Of a DNA stretch of 64,000 nt, positions 44,576-52,937 are shown in pieces. A model generated the notes under the pieces. That model did no database searches and had not been told where the DNA came from. It was given only the letters and a program-made list of their open reading frames with translations. The stretch is from Nocardia vermiculata NBRC 100427 (GTDB lineage Bacteria > Actinomycetota > Actinomycetes > Mycobacteriales > Mycobacteriaceae). The position numbers were made by a program, and so were the translations under genes. The stretch's first letter is position 1, and each line of letters begins with the position of its first letter. The stretch lies in the NCBI RefSeq assembly GCF_001613265.1, contig NZ_BDCA01000018.1, forward strand, positions 1 through 64,000. The letters run 5' to 3'.

Positions 44576-45655
44576 GTGAGCGACCAACGGGGCAGATCGA
44601 CCGGCGGACCTGATTCGCGCCGCCCCGCCGGCGTCTACGACCCGTTGGGTTTGTATTCCGGCAACGGTCGAAACGAATCGGATCCGGCCCGGAACGAGGC
44701 CCCGGCCGGTTCGCATCAACCGCTGCGAGCGAAATGGGATCCCACCGGAGGTGATTCCCGTAATCGCCCCCGCCCGGAACGGGACACCAAAAAACAGAGC
44801 GCGATCGGCCGATTCGTCTCGACCTACGGATGGCGCGCCTACGCGCTTCCGATACTGGTGATCATCACGGTCCTGGTGCTCGTGGACGCGGTCAAGGGGG
44901 GTGGCGACAATTCCGGCAGCAACATCCCGGCCATGGGAAGGCTGAGCCAGCACAACGACAAGGCCGGCATCATCGGCGCACCGCCCAAGGGGGACGGCAA
45001 ATTCGCGGGTGACCCGTCGTCGGGGGCACTGCCCGAGGGTGGCCCGTTCACCGAGGCCGGCGCCGGGACCTGGCATGTCGTCGCGGGCACGACCCCACAG
45101 ATCGGTGCCGCGCACGAACACCTGTTCACCTACACCGTCGAGGTCGAGGACGGGGTCGACACCTCCTCGTTCGGTGGTGACAAGGCCCTCGCCACCATGG
45201 TCCAATCCACCCTGTCCAATCCCAAGAGCTGGACCCACGACGACCGGTTCGGATTCCGCCGGGTCGATCGGGGTGAACCGGATTTTCGCATTTCACTGAC
45301 CTCGCGCCGGACCACGAAATCCTCGTGTGGATTCGAGATCCCGATCGATTCCTCCTGCTACAACTCCGACCTGGGCCGGGTGGTGCTCTCGGAGGTTCGC
45401 TGGGTGCGCGGGGCCACCGCCTTCGAGGGGGATATCGGCTCATACCGGCAGTACCAGATCAACCACGAGGTCGGCCACGCCATCGGCTACCACGAACATC
45501 AACCGTGCGAGAACGACGGGGGACTGGCGCCGATCATGATGCAACAGACCTTCGGTATCCGGAACAACGACATCGCGACGCTGGATCCGCAGGGTGTGGT
45601 GCCCATGGACGGCAAGAAGTGCCGCTTCAATCCTTGGCCCTACCCGCGCGGATGA
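44576..45655 (+). CDS. DUF3152 protein, membrane-anchored, metallopeptidase-like
   Basis: 359 residues from GTG (VSDQRGRST). A disordered, basic N-terminus (~1-80), one TM (~87-104, ALPILVIITVLVLVDAV), a Gly/Pro linker and an outer domain (~160-355). This domain contains a zinc-protease-like NHEVGHAIGYHEH (~299-311) followed by an IMMQQT turn, like the metzincin helix and Met-turn, but the third histidine is shifted by one residue from HExxHxxGxxH. Four cysteines flank the site. The family is known from actinobacteria (Rv3207c); activity is not established. Confidence 0.85.
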   Translation: MSDQRGRSTGGPDSRRPAGVYDPLGLYSGNGRNESDPARNEAPAGSHQPLRAKWDPTGGDSRNRPRPERDTKKQSAIGRFVSTYGWRAYALPILVIITVLVLVDAVKGGGDNSGSNIPAMGRLSQHNDKAGIIGAPPKGDGKFAGDPSSGALPEGGPFTEAGAGTWHVVAGTTPQIGAAHEHLFTYTVEVEDGVDTSSFGGDKALATMVQSTLSNPKSWTHDDRFGFRRVDRGEPDFRISLTSRRTTKSSCGFEIPIDSSCYNSDLGRVVLSEVRWVRGATAFEGDIGSYRQYQINHEVGHAIGYHEHQPCENDGGLAPIMMQQTFGIRNNDIATLDPQGVVPMDGKKCRFNPWPYPRG

Positions 45656-45776
45656 CACCGTGGTGCCGAGTGGAGCAGCAGGGGCATCCTGAGAGTCGGG
45701 CCCGGGAAGAACGACCCGGCCGGCGGCGTTGCACCCGTCAGCCCTAACGGCGAATTCGATTCGAGGAGTCTGCGAC

Positions 45777-46961
45777 GTGTCATCACCACAGTCCCTGCCG
45801 CCATTGGTCGAACCGGCCGCGGAGCTGACCAGGGATGAGGTCGCCCGCTACAGCCGGCATCTGATCATTCCCGACGTCGGGATGGACGGTCAGAAACGCT
45901 TGAAGAATGCCAAGGTGCTCGTGATCGGCGCGGGCGGCCTGGGCTCGCCGGCGCTGCTGTATCTGGCGGCGGCCGGTGTCGGAACACTCGGCATCGTGGA
46001 GTTCGACGAGGTCGACGCGTCGAACCTGCAACGCCAGGTGATCCACGGCCAATCCGATATCGGCCGGAGCAAGGCCGACAGTGCGCGCGACTCGATTCTG
46101 GAGATCAATTCCGGGGTCGAGGTGGTGCTGCACAAGTTCCGGCTGGAGCCGGAGAACGCCGTCGAGTTGTTCTCACAGTACGACCTGATCCTCGACGGCA
46201 CCGACAACTTCGCGACCCGCTATCTGGTCAACGATGCGGCGGTGCTGGCGCACAAGCCCTACGTCTGGGGCTCGATCTACCGCTTCGAGGGGCAGGTCTC
46301 GGTGTTCTGGGAGGACGCTCCCGACGGTCGCGGCCTGAACTACCGCGATCTGTACCCCGAGGCCCCACCGCCGGGAATGGTTCCCTCCTGCGCGGAGGGC
46401 GGCGTGCTCGGTGTGCTGTGCGCATCGATCGGTTCGGTCATGGTTACCGAGGCGATCAAGCTGATCACCGGTATCGGCGAAACCCTGCTGGGCCGGTTGA
46501 TGATCTACGACGCACTGGACATGAACTACCGCACCATCAAGCTGCGCCGCGATCCCGAGCGGGAGCCCATCACCGAACTCATCGACTACGAGGAGTTCTG
46601 CGGTGTGGTGTCCGAGGAGGGGCAGACCGCGGCAGTCGGCTCGACGGTGACCGCCCGTGAGCTCAAGGACATGCTCGACGCGGGTAAGGACGTCGCAATC
46701 ATCGATGTCCGTGAGCCGGTGGAGTGGGATATCGTCCGCATCGAGGGCGCGACCCTGATTCCGAAGGATCGGATCCTGTCCGGTGAGGCGCTGGCCGAGT
46801 TGCCGCAGAACACTCCGATCGTGCTGCACTGCAAGACGGGTATCCGCTCGGCGGAGGCGCTGGCCGCGGTCAAGCGTGCCGGCTTCGCCGATGCCACCCA
46901 CCTGCAGGGCGGGATCGTCGCCTGGGCCAATCAGGTCGATCCGAGTCTGCCTGTCTACTGA
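45777..46961 (+). CDS. moeZ: MoeZ, adenylyltransferase/sulfurtransferase
   Basis: 394 residues from GTG (VSSPQSLPP), with GAGGAG about 9 nt upstream. N-terminal ThiF/MoeB-type E1 domain (~20-265): VIGAGGLGSPALLYLAAAGVG binds ATP, and DGTDNFATRYLVNDA is conserved. C-terminal rhodanese domain (~290-390) has the active loop HCKTGIR with Cys352. It adenylates and thiocarboxylates sulfur-carrier proteins for molybdopterin, thiamine and CysO-dependent cysteine synthesis. It lies in the backbone block (Rv3206c-like), between the DUF3152 and TIGR02569 genes. Confidence 0.94.
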   Translation: MSSPQSLPPLVEPAAELTRDEVARYSRHLIIPDVGMDGQKRLKNAKVLVIGAGGLGSPALLYLAAAGVGTLGIVEFDEVDASNLQRQVIHGQSDIGRSKADSARDSILEINSGVEVVLHKFRLEPENAVELFSQYDLILDGTDNFATRYLVNDAAVLAHKPYVWGSIYRFEGQVSVFWEDAPDGRGLNYRDLYPEAPPPGMVPSCAEGGVLGVLCASIGSVMVTEAIKLITGIGETLLGRLMIYDALDMNYRTIKLRRDPEREPITELIDYEEFCGVVSEEGQTAAVGSTVTARELKDMLDAGKDVAIIDVREPVEWDIVRIEGATLIPKDRILSGEALAELPQNTPIVLHCKTGIRSAEALAAVKRAGFADATHLQGGIVAWANQVDPSLPVY

Positions 46962-47039
46962 TCGGGACCCCGTCTCACCTCGGCGTCGTTCTCGGCGTGG
47001 TTACTCGAGTGGACAAGTTCGTGGGGTTACGGTACGGCC

Positions 47040-47891
47040 GTGACATCTGTCGAACCTCCCGAGCATGTGCGCTCCACTTTCGGACTGCGCGAAGTGGTGC
47101 CGGTCGCCCTCGGTGACTGGGACGGCGGATGGCGTTGCGGAGATGTGGTGCTCAGCCCGGTGGCCGATCATGCCCGCGCCGCGTGGTCGGCCAAGGTGCG
47201 AGAGACATTGCAGGTGGACGGGGTGCGGTTGGCGCGGCCGGTACGAGCCACCGACGGGCGCTACGTCGTTTCCGGCTGGCGCGCCGACACCTATCTGGAC
47301 GGCACCCCGGAGCCTCGCCACGACGAGGTGGTGTCGGTGTCGATGCGGCTGCATCACGCCACCGCGAGCCTGGAGCGGCCGCGGTTCCTGATCCAGCAGC
47401 CCATCGCGCCGTGGGTCGATGTCGATGTTTTCGTCGCGGCCGACCGCGCGGCCTGGGAGTCGGTCCCGCTGCGCACGCTGAAGGCCGGCGGGATGCTCGC
47501 GGGTGCCGCGCCCGACGGCCGTCGCAGCATCGACATGCTCGCGCAGCTGGCCACCCTGCGTAAGCCGATGCAGGTTCCCCCGCAGCTGGTACACGGTGAC
47601 TTGTTCGGCACCGTGTTGTTCACCGACGGCCGGTCTCCGGGCCTGACCGACATCACCCCGTACTGGCGCCCGGCGTCCTGGGCGGCCGGGGTGATCGTGG
47701 TCGATGCGCTGTCGTGGGGCGGGGCGGACCCGGGACTGCTGGACCGGTGGTCGGATCTGCCGGACTGGCCACAGATGTTGCTGCGTGCGGTGATGTTCCG
47801 GCTGGCCGTGCATGCGCTGCATCCACGGTCGACGGCCGAGGCGTTCCCCGGACTGGCGCATACCGCGGATATGATCCGTTTGATGCTCTAG
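47040..47891 (+). CDS. TIGR02569-family protein (Rv3205c-like)
   Basis: 283 residues from GTG. The compact protein opens PPEHVRSTFGLREVVPVALG, has a kinase-like central region with GDLFGTVLF and LTDITPYWRPASWAAGVIVVDALSWGGAD. This resembles aminoglycoside-phosphotransferase-type folds but lacks the usual HGDxxxxN motif in full (HGDLFGT). TIGR02569 proteins are conserved in actinobacteria, with unknown role. It is the last gene of the backbone block and is convergent with a GntR gene. Confidence 0.85.
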   Translation: MTSVEPPEHVRSTFGLREVVPVALGDWDGGWRCGDVVLSPVADHARAAWSAKVRETLQVDGVRLARPVRATDGRYVVSGWRADTYLDGTPEPRHDEVVSVSMRLHHATASLERPRFLIQQPIAPWVDVDVFVAADRAAWESVPLRTLKAGGMLAGAAPDGRRSIDMLAQLATLRKPMQVPPQLVHGDLFGTVLFTDGRSPGLTDITPYWRPASWAAGVIVVDALSWGGADPGLLDRWSDLPDWPQMLLRAVMFRLAVHALHPRSTAEAFPGLAHTADMIRLML

Positions 47892-47917
47892 TTGCGCGGC
47901 TCGGCTGCCGGCGGACC

Positions 47918-48601
47918 TCAGTGTGGCTGTACGGGGTACTCGGCGATCAACGCGCTCAGGAAGCACCGTGCGGCGCGGGCGGCACGGTCACCGTCGCCGT
48001 CGATGATCGCCTGCACCAGTTCGGTGTGTTCGTCGTGGTAGTCGCCGCCGAAGCGGGTGTTGCGGGCGCGGATCACATCCTCGATCACCGGCAGCAGCGA
48101 ATCGTAGAACTCGAGATACACCGCGTTGTGGCTGGCCGCCACGATGGCCCGGTGCAGTGCCACGTCGGTGTCGATAGCCGTCGGGTTGCCGTCGTCCCAG
48201 TCCTGTCGCCGTTGCTCGAGCAGTTGGCGCAAGGTCTGCACATCGCCGTCGTCGCGGCGTAACGCGGCCAGCCGGGCGGCCTGCACGTCGAGGGCCTGCC
48301 GCAGTTCCAGGACATCGCGTTCGACGGCGTCGGCGAAGTATTTGGTCAGCGTGCCACCCAGATCCGAGGTGGCGATGACATATGTGCCCGAGCCCTGCCG
48401 TCGCTCCAGCATCCCCGCGTGTACCAGCGCTTGGACCGCTTCGCGTACGGTGTTGCGACCGGTGCCCGTTAATTCGGTCAATTCCGGTTCGGTGGGGATG
48501 CGGGAGCCGATCGGCCAGCGCCCCGAACGAATTTCAGTGCGCAGCTGGTCGGTGACCTGGGCGATGAGGCTGGTGCGCCGGACTGGTTGCACGGACGACA
48601 C
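47918..48601 (-). CDS. GntR-family regulator (FadR/FCD subfamily)
   Basis: 227 residues from GTG (VSSVQPVRR), chosen because GAGGCGGAG lies upstream; TTG 48640 and GTG 48616 are alternatives but would overlap the operator. Winged HTH at ~8-75 (QVTDQLRTEIRSGRWPIGSRIPTEPELTELTGTGRNTVREAV pattern). The FCD effector domain (~80-220) has metal-binding His/Asp residues (DTDVALHRAI, HNAVYLEFYDSLL, DEHTELVQAI). It probably regulates the divergent transporter by binding a small carboxylate or amide. Confidence 0.88.
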   Translation of the reverse strand: MSSVQPVRRTSLIAQVTDQLRTEIRSGRWPIGSRIPTEPELTELTGTGRNTVREAVQALVHAGMLERRQGSGTYVIATSDLGGTLTKYFADAVERDVLELRQALDVQAARLAALRRDDGDVQTLRQLLEQRRQDWDDGNPTAIDTDVALHRAIVAASHNAVYLEFYDSLLPVIEDVIRARNTRFGGDYHDEHTELVQAIIDGDGDRAARAARCFLSALIAEYPVQPH

Positions 48602-48618
48602 AGTACTCCGCCTCACAT

Positions 48619-48640
48619 TTGGTTGCCCACTTTCATCCAA
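48619..48640. promoter_or_regulatory. GntR operator candidate
   Basis: TTGGTTG-N8-CATCCAA is an inverted repeat with 6 of 7 complementary positions. It lies 17 bp upstream of the chosen gntR start and 8 bp upstream of the transporter ATG, where it would block both. Confidence 0.45.
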
Positions 48641-48647
48641 TCATCCT

Positions 48648-49913
48648 ATGATTTTCCGAGTGACTGTCACCAACGAGCAGCAAACGAGTACCGCGCGCCG
48701 CCAGCGCCGTTCCCTGACCGAAGGACGGGTCCTGGTGCTGGCCGCCATCGTGGTCTCGGCGCTCACCCTGCGTGTGGCCGTCACCGCCTTCACGCCGCTG
48801 GCGGAGCGGATCGGTGCCGATGTCGGTTACTCGACCGCGGTCGTCGGCGTCTTCGGCATGATCCCGACCGCCATGTTCGCGCTGGCCGGTCTGATCACCC
48901 CGATCTTCGTGCGCCGGCTCGGGCTGGAACGCACCGCACTGGTCGCGATGCTGATGGCCGGCCTGGGGCAGCTCGTACGCGCCGTGGTGCCCGACACCTG
49001 GGAACTGCTGGGCTTCTCGGGTCTGGCGCTGGCGGGTATGGGCATCGGCAACGTTGTTATTCCACCGCTGGTCAAACGGTACTTCGCCGATCACCTGGCG
49101 GTGCTCAGTTCGGTGTACATCACCATGGTGCAGATCGGCACCGTCGTTCCCGCGCTGATCGCGGTGCCGGTTGCCGATGCGGCCGGATGGCGGGTGTCGA
49201 TCGGGCTGTGGGCGCTGATCGGCTTCGCGGCCGCGGTGCCGTGGTTCGGTGTACTGCGCGGCCGCAAGGGCCGCGACCGGGTGGATACCACCGCGGTGGC
49301 CGACGTTCCGGGCGAGATCCCGGCACGCGCCGGCCGGATCACCCGGTCTCCGCTGGCCTGGGGGATGGCGGCGATGTTCGGAATGACCTCGCTCAACACC
49401 TACGCGATGTTCACCTGGCTGCCCAAGATCCTCGCCGATGCCGGAGCCGATGCCGCCTTCGGTGGCACCATGGTGGCCTTCTTCTCCGCGATCGGCCTGG
49501 TCTCCGCGCTCACCGCACCCTCGTTCACCGCGCGGATCCGCAATCCGTTCCCGGTGGTGGTGGTCTGTGCGGTGTCGTTCTTCGTGGCCTTCGCCGGGCT
49601 GCTGCTGGCGCCGATGAGCGCGCCGTGGTTGTGGGTACTGCTGCTGGGCTTCGGGCCGAGTACCTTCCCGATGGCGCTGACGCTGATCAATCTGCGGACC
49701 CGCACCCAGGCCGGTTCGGCGGCACTGTCCGGATTCACCCAGGGCATCGGCTACACCGTGGCCTGCGTGGGTCCGCTGCTGTTCGGCGTACTGCACAGCG
49801 CGTTCGGGGGCTGGGGCGCTCCCTTCGCACTGCTGTCGGTCGCGGTGCTGGTACTGCTGGTGGGCGCCTGGCAGGCGTGCAAGCCCCGCATGCTCGAGGA
49901 CACCTGGAGCTGA
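48648..49913 (+). CDS. MFS transporter, CynX/NimT type
   Basis: 421 residues from the ATG giving MIFRVTV; a GTG four codons in is also possible and neither has a clear ribosome site, so the transcript may be leaderless. Twelve TM segments; the first follows a cationic N-terminus (RRQRRSLTEGR), and the ALTLRVAVTAFTPLAERIG and GLALAGMGIGNVVIPPLVKR motifs are typical of the CynX/NimT group (cyanate, 2-nitroimidazole and similar small anions or drugs). It is divergent from and probably repressed by the GntR regulator. The transported compound is not evident. Confidence 0.9.
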   Translation: MIFRVTVTNEQQTSTARRQRRSLTEGRVLVLAAIVVSALTLRVAVTAFTPLAERIGADVGYSTAVVGVFGMIPTAMFALAGLITPIFVRRLGLERTALVAMLMAGLGQLVRAVVPDTWELLGFSGLALAGMGIGNVVIPPLVKRYFADHLAVLSSVYITMVQIGTVVPALIAVPVADAAGWRVSIGLWALIGFAAAVPWFGVLRGRKGRDRVDTTAVADVPGEIPARAGRITRSPLAWGMAAMFGMTSLNTYAMFTWLPKILADAGADAAFGGTMVAFFSAIGLVSALTAPSFTARIRNPFPVVVVCAVSFFVAFAGLLLAPMSAPWLWVLLLGFGPSTFPMALTLINLRTRTQAGSAALSGFTQGIGYTVACVGPLLFGVLHSAFGGWGAPFALLSVAVLVLLVGAWQACKPRMLEDTWS

Positions 49914-49943
49914 GCGGCAGGATTCGCCTCCTCTCCGCTCAGC
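49909..49943. terminator. hairpin overlapping both stops of convergent MFS and radical SAM genes
   Basis: GCTGAGCGG (49909-49917) pairs with CCGCTCAGC (49935-49943) around 17 nt. It spans the end of the transporter gene and the end of the radical SAM gene, so it can terminate both. Confidence 0.5.
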
Positions 49944-51537
49944 CTCCGATCGTCAACCCGATGCTCTCGCCGTACTTGCGCACTTCGTTGCGCGCCTGCG
50001 CGAGATCATTCAGTGTGAGTCCGGGCATCACCGATTCGACGTAGTCCGCCATGGCCTGCTCTCGGTCGATGACATCCATTCCGCGCCACTTCCGAGCGTG
50101 CCTCTCGTGCAGCCGCATCTCCGGCAGCGGCAAGCCGAGCTCTTCGCCACGAGTCCGGGCCCGGGCCGGATCGAGCAGCATGGTGAAGTCCGCGGACCCG
50201 GGCTCGGGCGAGAGCACCTCGACATCCAGCGATGCGATGGCCCCGGCGCCGGAGTCGAGCAGGGCTTTCATCGAATCGACATTCTCTTGCAGCAGGTGTT
50301 CGTTCATCCCGAGGTGACCGACCACGAAACCAACCTTGAGCAGCAGCCCGGCGTTACCGGCAGCGCGCAGAGCCCGCACATTGTGATCGAACATCTTCTC
50401 GGCGCGAAACGCCGAGTCGCGGTCGCGGACCGGCGTGAGTGGCTTGTTCATGGCATGCAACGACGCCGCGGTGCCGGCATCGAGGCCGACCATCAGCTGC
50501 CGGACCCCGAGCGAGCGGAGCATCGTCGTGTGCCGTTCGTCGGAGAGGCCGTCGGCGCGTGCGTAACCCACCAGCACCGGTCGTTCGTCGTCAGCGAGAT
50601 CACGCCACCACCGCGGCGGTGAATCCAGCATCTCGCGCAATAATCTGCCGAACGTCAGTGGCAGCTCGTCTGCGGTGAGATACAGATAGTCGTAGTTTTC
50701 CGAGTACGCGGTGTGCAGCAGATGCCACGCTGCGGCGGCATCGGGAACGGCATTGCGCCACATCCCGCCGAATTGGATGGAGCAGAACGAGCAGGCGTCG
50801 TTTCGAGCGAACTTGATGCAGCCGCGGCCGATTTCGACCGGCATACCGGCTCGTACCTGCCGCCCGGTCAATCGCGCGAACGTGGGTACGACGCGCTTGC
50901 GGAAGTTGAGGTCGTAGCGGCTCGTATGGTCGAATGCGGCGTCGAGGAGGCTGTAGTCCAGTGCGGTGAAAATCGGCTCCGTCGCCTGCGGTTGAATCGC
51001 TACGCGACCGTCGGCACGTGTGGCGAGTCCGGGGTACCTCTCCGGCCGGACGGATTCGCCGCGGCGCAGTGCGGAGATCAGAGCGGTGAAGCTGCCGATC
51101 ACTTCGTTGCCGACGAAGCCGTAGTCGATGACGCCCGCCCTTCGGGACATACATTCGTGGCTCAGTGCGGTCATGTGATCATTGCCGACGATGGTGATGA
51201 TCCGGCTGTCGATCCGCTTGGCCGCCGCGCACAGGTCGAGACCCGCCTCGTAGGTCGCGGTGAGCGCGCTGATGCACAGGGCGAGTACCTGCGCTGCATG
51301 CTCTTCGAGATATGCGAGCACTTCGTCCCACGGCATCACCGTGGCATCGAGGTAGACCGGCCGCACGCCCGGAACGTCACGGATCGCGGAGGCCAGGGTG
51401 AGAATCCCCAGATTCGGAAAATCGGACCAGTCTGTGTGCTCCTCCGGCTTGGTCACAGTGCAGGTGGCGCCGTCCAGGACCGTGTTGGAGTTCGGCGGGC
51501 TCACGACCAGAACCTGCATTTCACGGTTCGGATGCAT
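49939..51537 (-). CDS. B12-binding-type radical SAM enzyme
   Basis: 532 residues from the ATG giving MHPNREMQ (GGAGG about 9 nt upstream). An N-terminal Rossmann B12-binding-like region (~8-160; VLVVSPPNS, LGILTLASAIRD, IVGNDHMTALSHECM) is followed by a radical SAM domain (~235-460). The cluster motif is GRGCIKFARNDACSFCSIQF with Cys240, Cys249 and Cys252, i.e. C-x8-C-x2-C rather than C-x3-C-x2-C. A C-terminal helical region completes it. Enzymes of this class methylate unactivated carbons or rearrange rings. It is the last gene of a leftward operon after a P450, 5 bp apart. Confidence 0.85.
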   Translation of the reverse strand: MHPNREMQVLVVSPPNSNTVLDGATCTVTKPEEHTDWSDFPNLGILTLASAIRDVPGVRPVYLDATVMPWDEVLAYLEEHAAQVLALCISALTATYEAGLDLCAAAKRIDSRIITIVGNDHMTALSHECMSRRAGVIDYGFVGNEVIGSFTALISALRRGESVRPERYPGLATRADGRVAIQPQATEPIFTALDYSLLDAAFDHTSRYDLNFRKRVVPTFARLTGRQVRAGMPVEIGRGCIKFARNDACSFCSIQFGGMWRNAVPDAAAAWHLLHTAYSENYDYLYLTADELPLTFGRLLREMLDSPPRWWRDLADDERPVLVGYARADGLSDERHTTMLRSLGVRQLMVGLDAGTAASLHAMNKPLTPVRDRDSAFRAEKMFDHNVRALRAAGNAGLLLKVGFVVGHLGMNEHLLQENVDSMKALLDSGAGAIASLDVEVLSPEPGSADFTMLLDPARARTRGEELGLPLPEMRLHERHARKWRGMDVIDREQAMADYVESVMPGLTLNDLAQARNEVRKYGESIGLTIGG

Positions 51538-51542
51538 GCCGG

Positions 51543-52889
51543 TCACACCTCCGCGTGGGGCAGTTGGACGGTCAGTTCGTCCCAGTTCCGCACGAGTACC
51601 GCGGTGCCGCGCTCGGCATCGGTTATCGACGCGCCGGCCCATCGGGAGAAGAAGCTTCGGAGCCCGATCTCGATTTCCACCCGTGCCAGGGCCGAGCCGA
51701 GACAGCGATGCGGACCGCCGCCGAATGCGAAGTGGGTGGACGCGTTCGCTCGCGTAACGTCCATCCGATCGGGGCATCGGTACTGCTCGGGGTCCCGGTT
51801 CATCGCCGTCATGTACAACGGTCGTTGCGGTTTGATCCGGAAGCCCTCCACCTCGGCACCGGCTTCGCAGTACCGCGGCACCAGCATGACCGGCCCCGCC
51901 AGCCGCAGCACCTCCTCTGTCGCATTCGGCCACAATTCCGGTTGGTGCGTGAGTATTTCGAGTTGATCCGGATTCTCGATCAACAGGCTGATTCCGGAGA
52001 CCAGGGTGGAAATCGTCGTCGAATATCCGGCGACGAGCAGCAGATTGACCGTTCGGCGAAGCTGGTCCCGGCTGATCGTCCCGGCCCGCATGGCCTCGAC
52101 CGAGGAAGCGATCACGGACCCGGATCCCGGCCGTACCTGCTCGATGTGTCGATCGGTCCATTGATCGAGGTGCGCGCTCGACCGAGCGAGCTCGAAGAAT
52201 TTCCGACGCGTCAAGCCGAGGTCGATCAGGTGCGAGACCTTCTCCGCATGGACGCAAACCTCCGACAACTCACTGGAGTCGATCTCGAAGGCGAGCGCCA
52301 GAATTTCCTGGGAGAGTCTTCGGGCGTAATGCTGCACGATATCGACCCGGCCGTCGACATGCCGGTGGGCCAGTTCTGCACTGAAGGTCTCGGCGCGCGC
52401 CTCGATCTCAGGCCTCAGAACGTCGGCTGCCTGGCGGGACAGGCGGTTTCGCAGTAGCGCTCGCGCGTGGGTGAGTTCGGGGCCGTTGAAACCGACCAGT
52501 GACGGTGGTTCGAAAGGGTCGGCGAACGAATGGGTGTTCACATACGAGTAGATCCGCTGCATCCACGGGGGCATCAGTAAACCTGCATTGGGGCTGGTGA
52601 ATTCTCTCGGCCGACCGAAGATCTGACGGGCGAGGCCATGTGAGGTGATCACGATGCCGCCGCGGCCCCGGACGATCTCACCCCTGGCCCGGATATCTTC
52701 CTGAAGAGCCGGAAGGTCTTTCGCGCTGAGCGGATCGAACCACAGCTGGGCGTGGGCGTCGCCCTCGGTGGCTTTCGGTCGCAGATACAGGTGCGCGACA
52801 CCGTGTCGTAGCGCCCATTTGATCAGGAGGAGCATGTCTCCTCTGAGTTCGTGGAGCCGCTTTCCGGCCCCGATTCCCTTGTCGATCAC
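51543..52889 (-). CDS. cytochrome P450 with altered I-helix motif
   Basis: 448 residues from GTG (VIDKGIGAGK; AGGGGA upstream). K-helix EEVLRL and heme loop FAFGGGPHRCLG (Cys396) are canonical, but the I-helix reads LLVAGYSTTIST, with Ser290 where the acidic residue of (A/G)Gx(E/D)T is expected. Loss of the acid occurs in P450s with unusual proton delivery or peroxygenase/auxiliary roles. The N-terminal ~60 residues are longer than usual. It lies between the radical SAM gene and another P450, so it probably modifies the same product. Confidence 0.9.
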   Translation of the reverse strand: MIDKGIGAGKRLHELRGDMLLLIKWALRHGVAHLYLRPKATEGDAHAQLWFDPLSAKDLPALQEDIRARGEIVRGRGGIVITSHGLARQIFGRPREFTSPNAGLLMPPWMQRIYSYVNTHSFADPFEPPSLVGFNGPELTHARALLRNRLSRQAADVLRPEIEARAETFSAELAHRHVDGRVDIVQHYARRLSQEILALAFEIDSSELSEVCVHAEKVSHLIDLGLTRRKFFELARSSAHLDQWTDRHIEQVRPGSGSVIASSVEAMRAGTISRDQLRRTVNLLLVAGYSTTISTLVSGISLLIENPDQLEILTHQPELWPNATEEVLRLAGPVMLVPRYCEAGAEVEGFRIKPQRPLYMTAMNRDPEQYRCPDRMDVTRANASTHFAFGGGPHRCLGSALARVEIEIGLRSFFSRWAGASITDAERGTAVLVRNWDELTVQLPHAEV

Positions 52890-52937
52890 TTCTTTTCCCC
52901 TAATAGCAGGCTTGTCTGATTGATCGGCCGGATGTGA

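Noticed and set aside
51538..52257. 240-residue N-terminal extension of the radical SAM gene
   Set aside because: It is antisense-free but out of frame within the P450 gene; the ATG at 51537 has GGAGG upstream and starts the B12-like domain.
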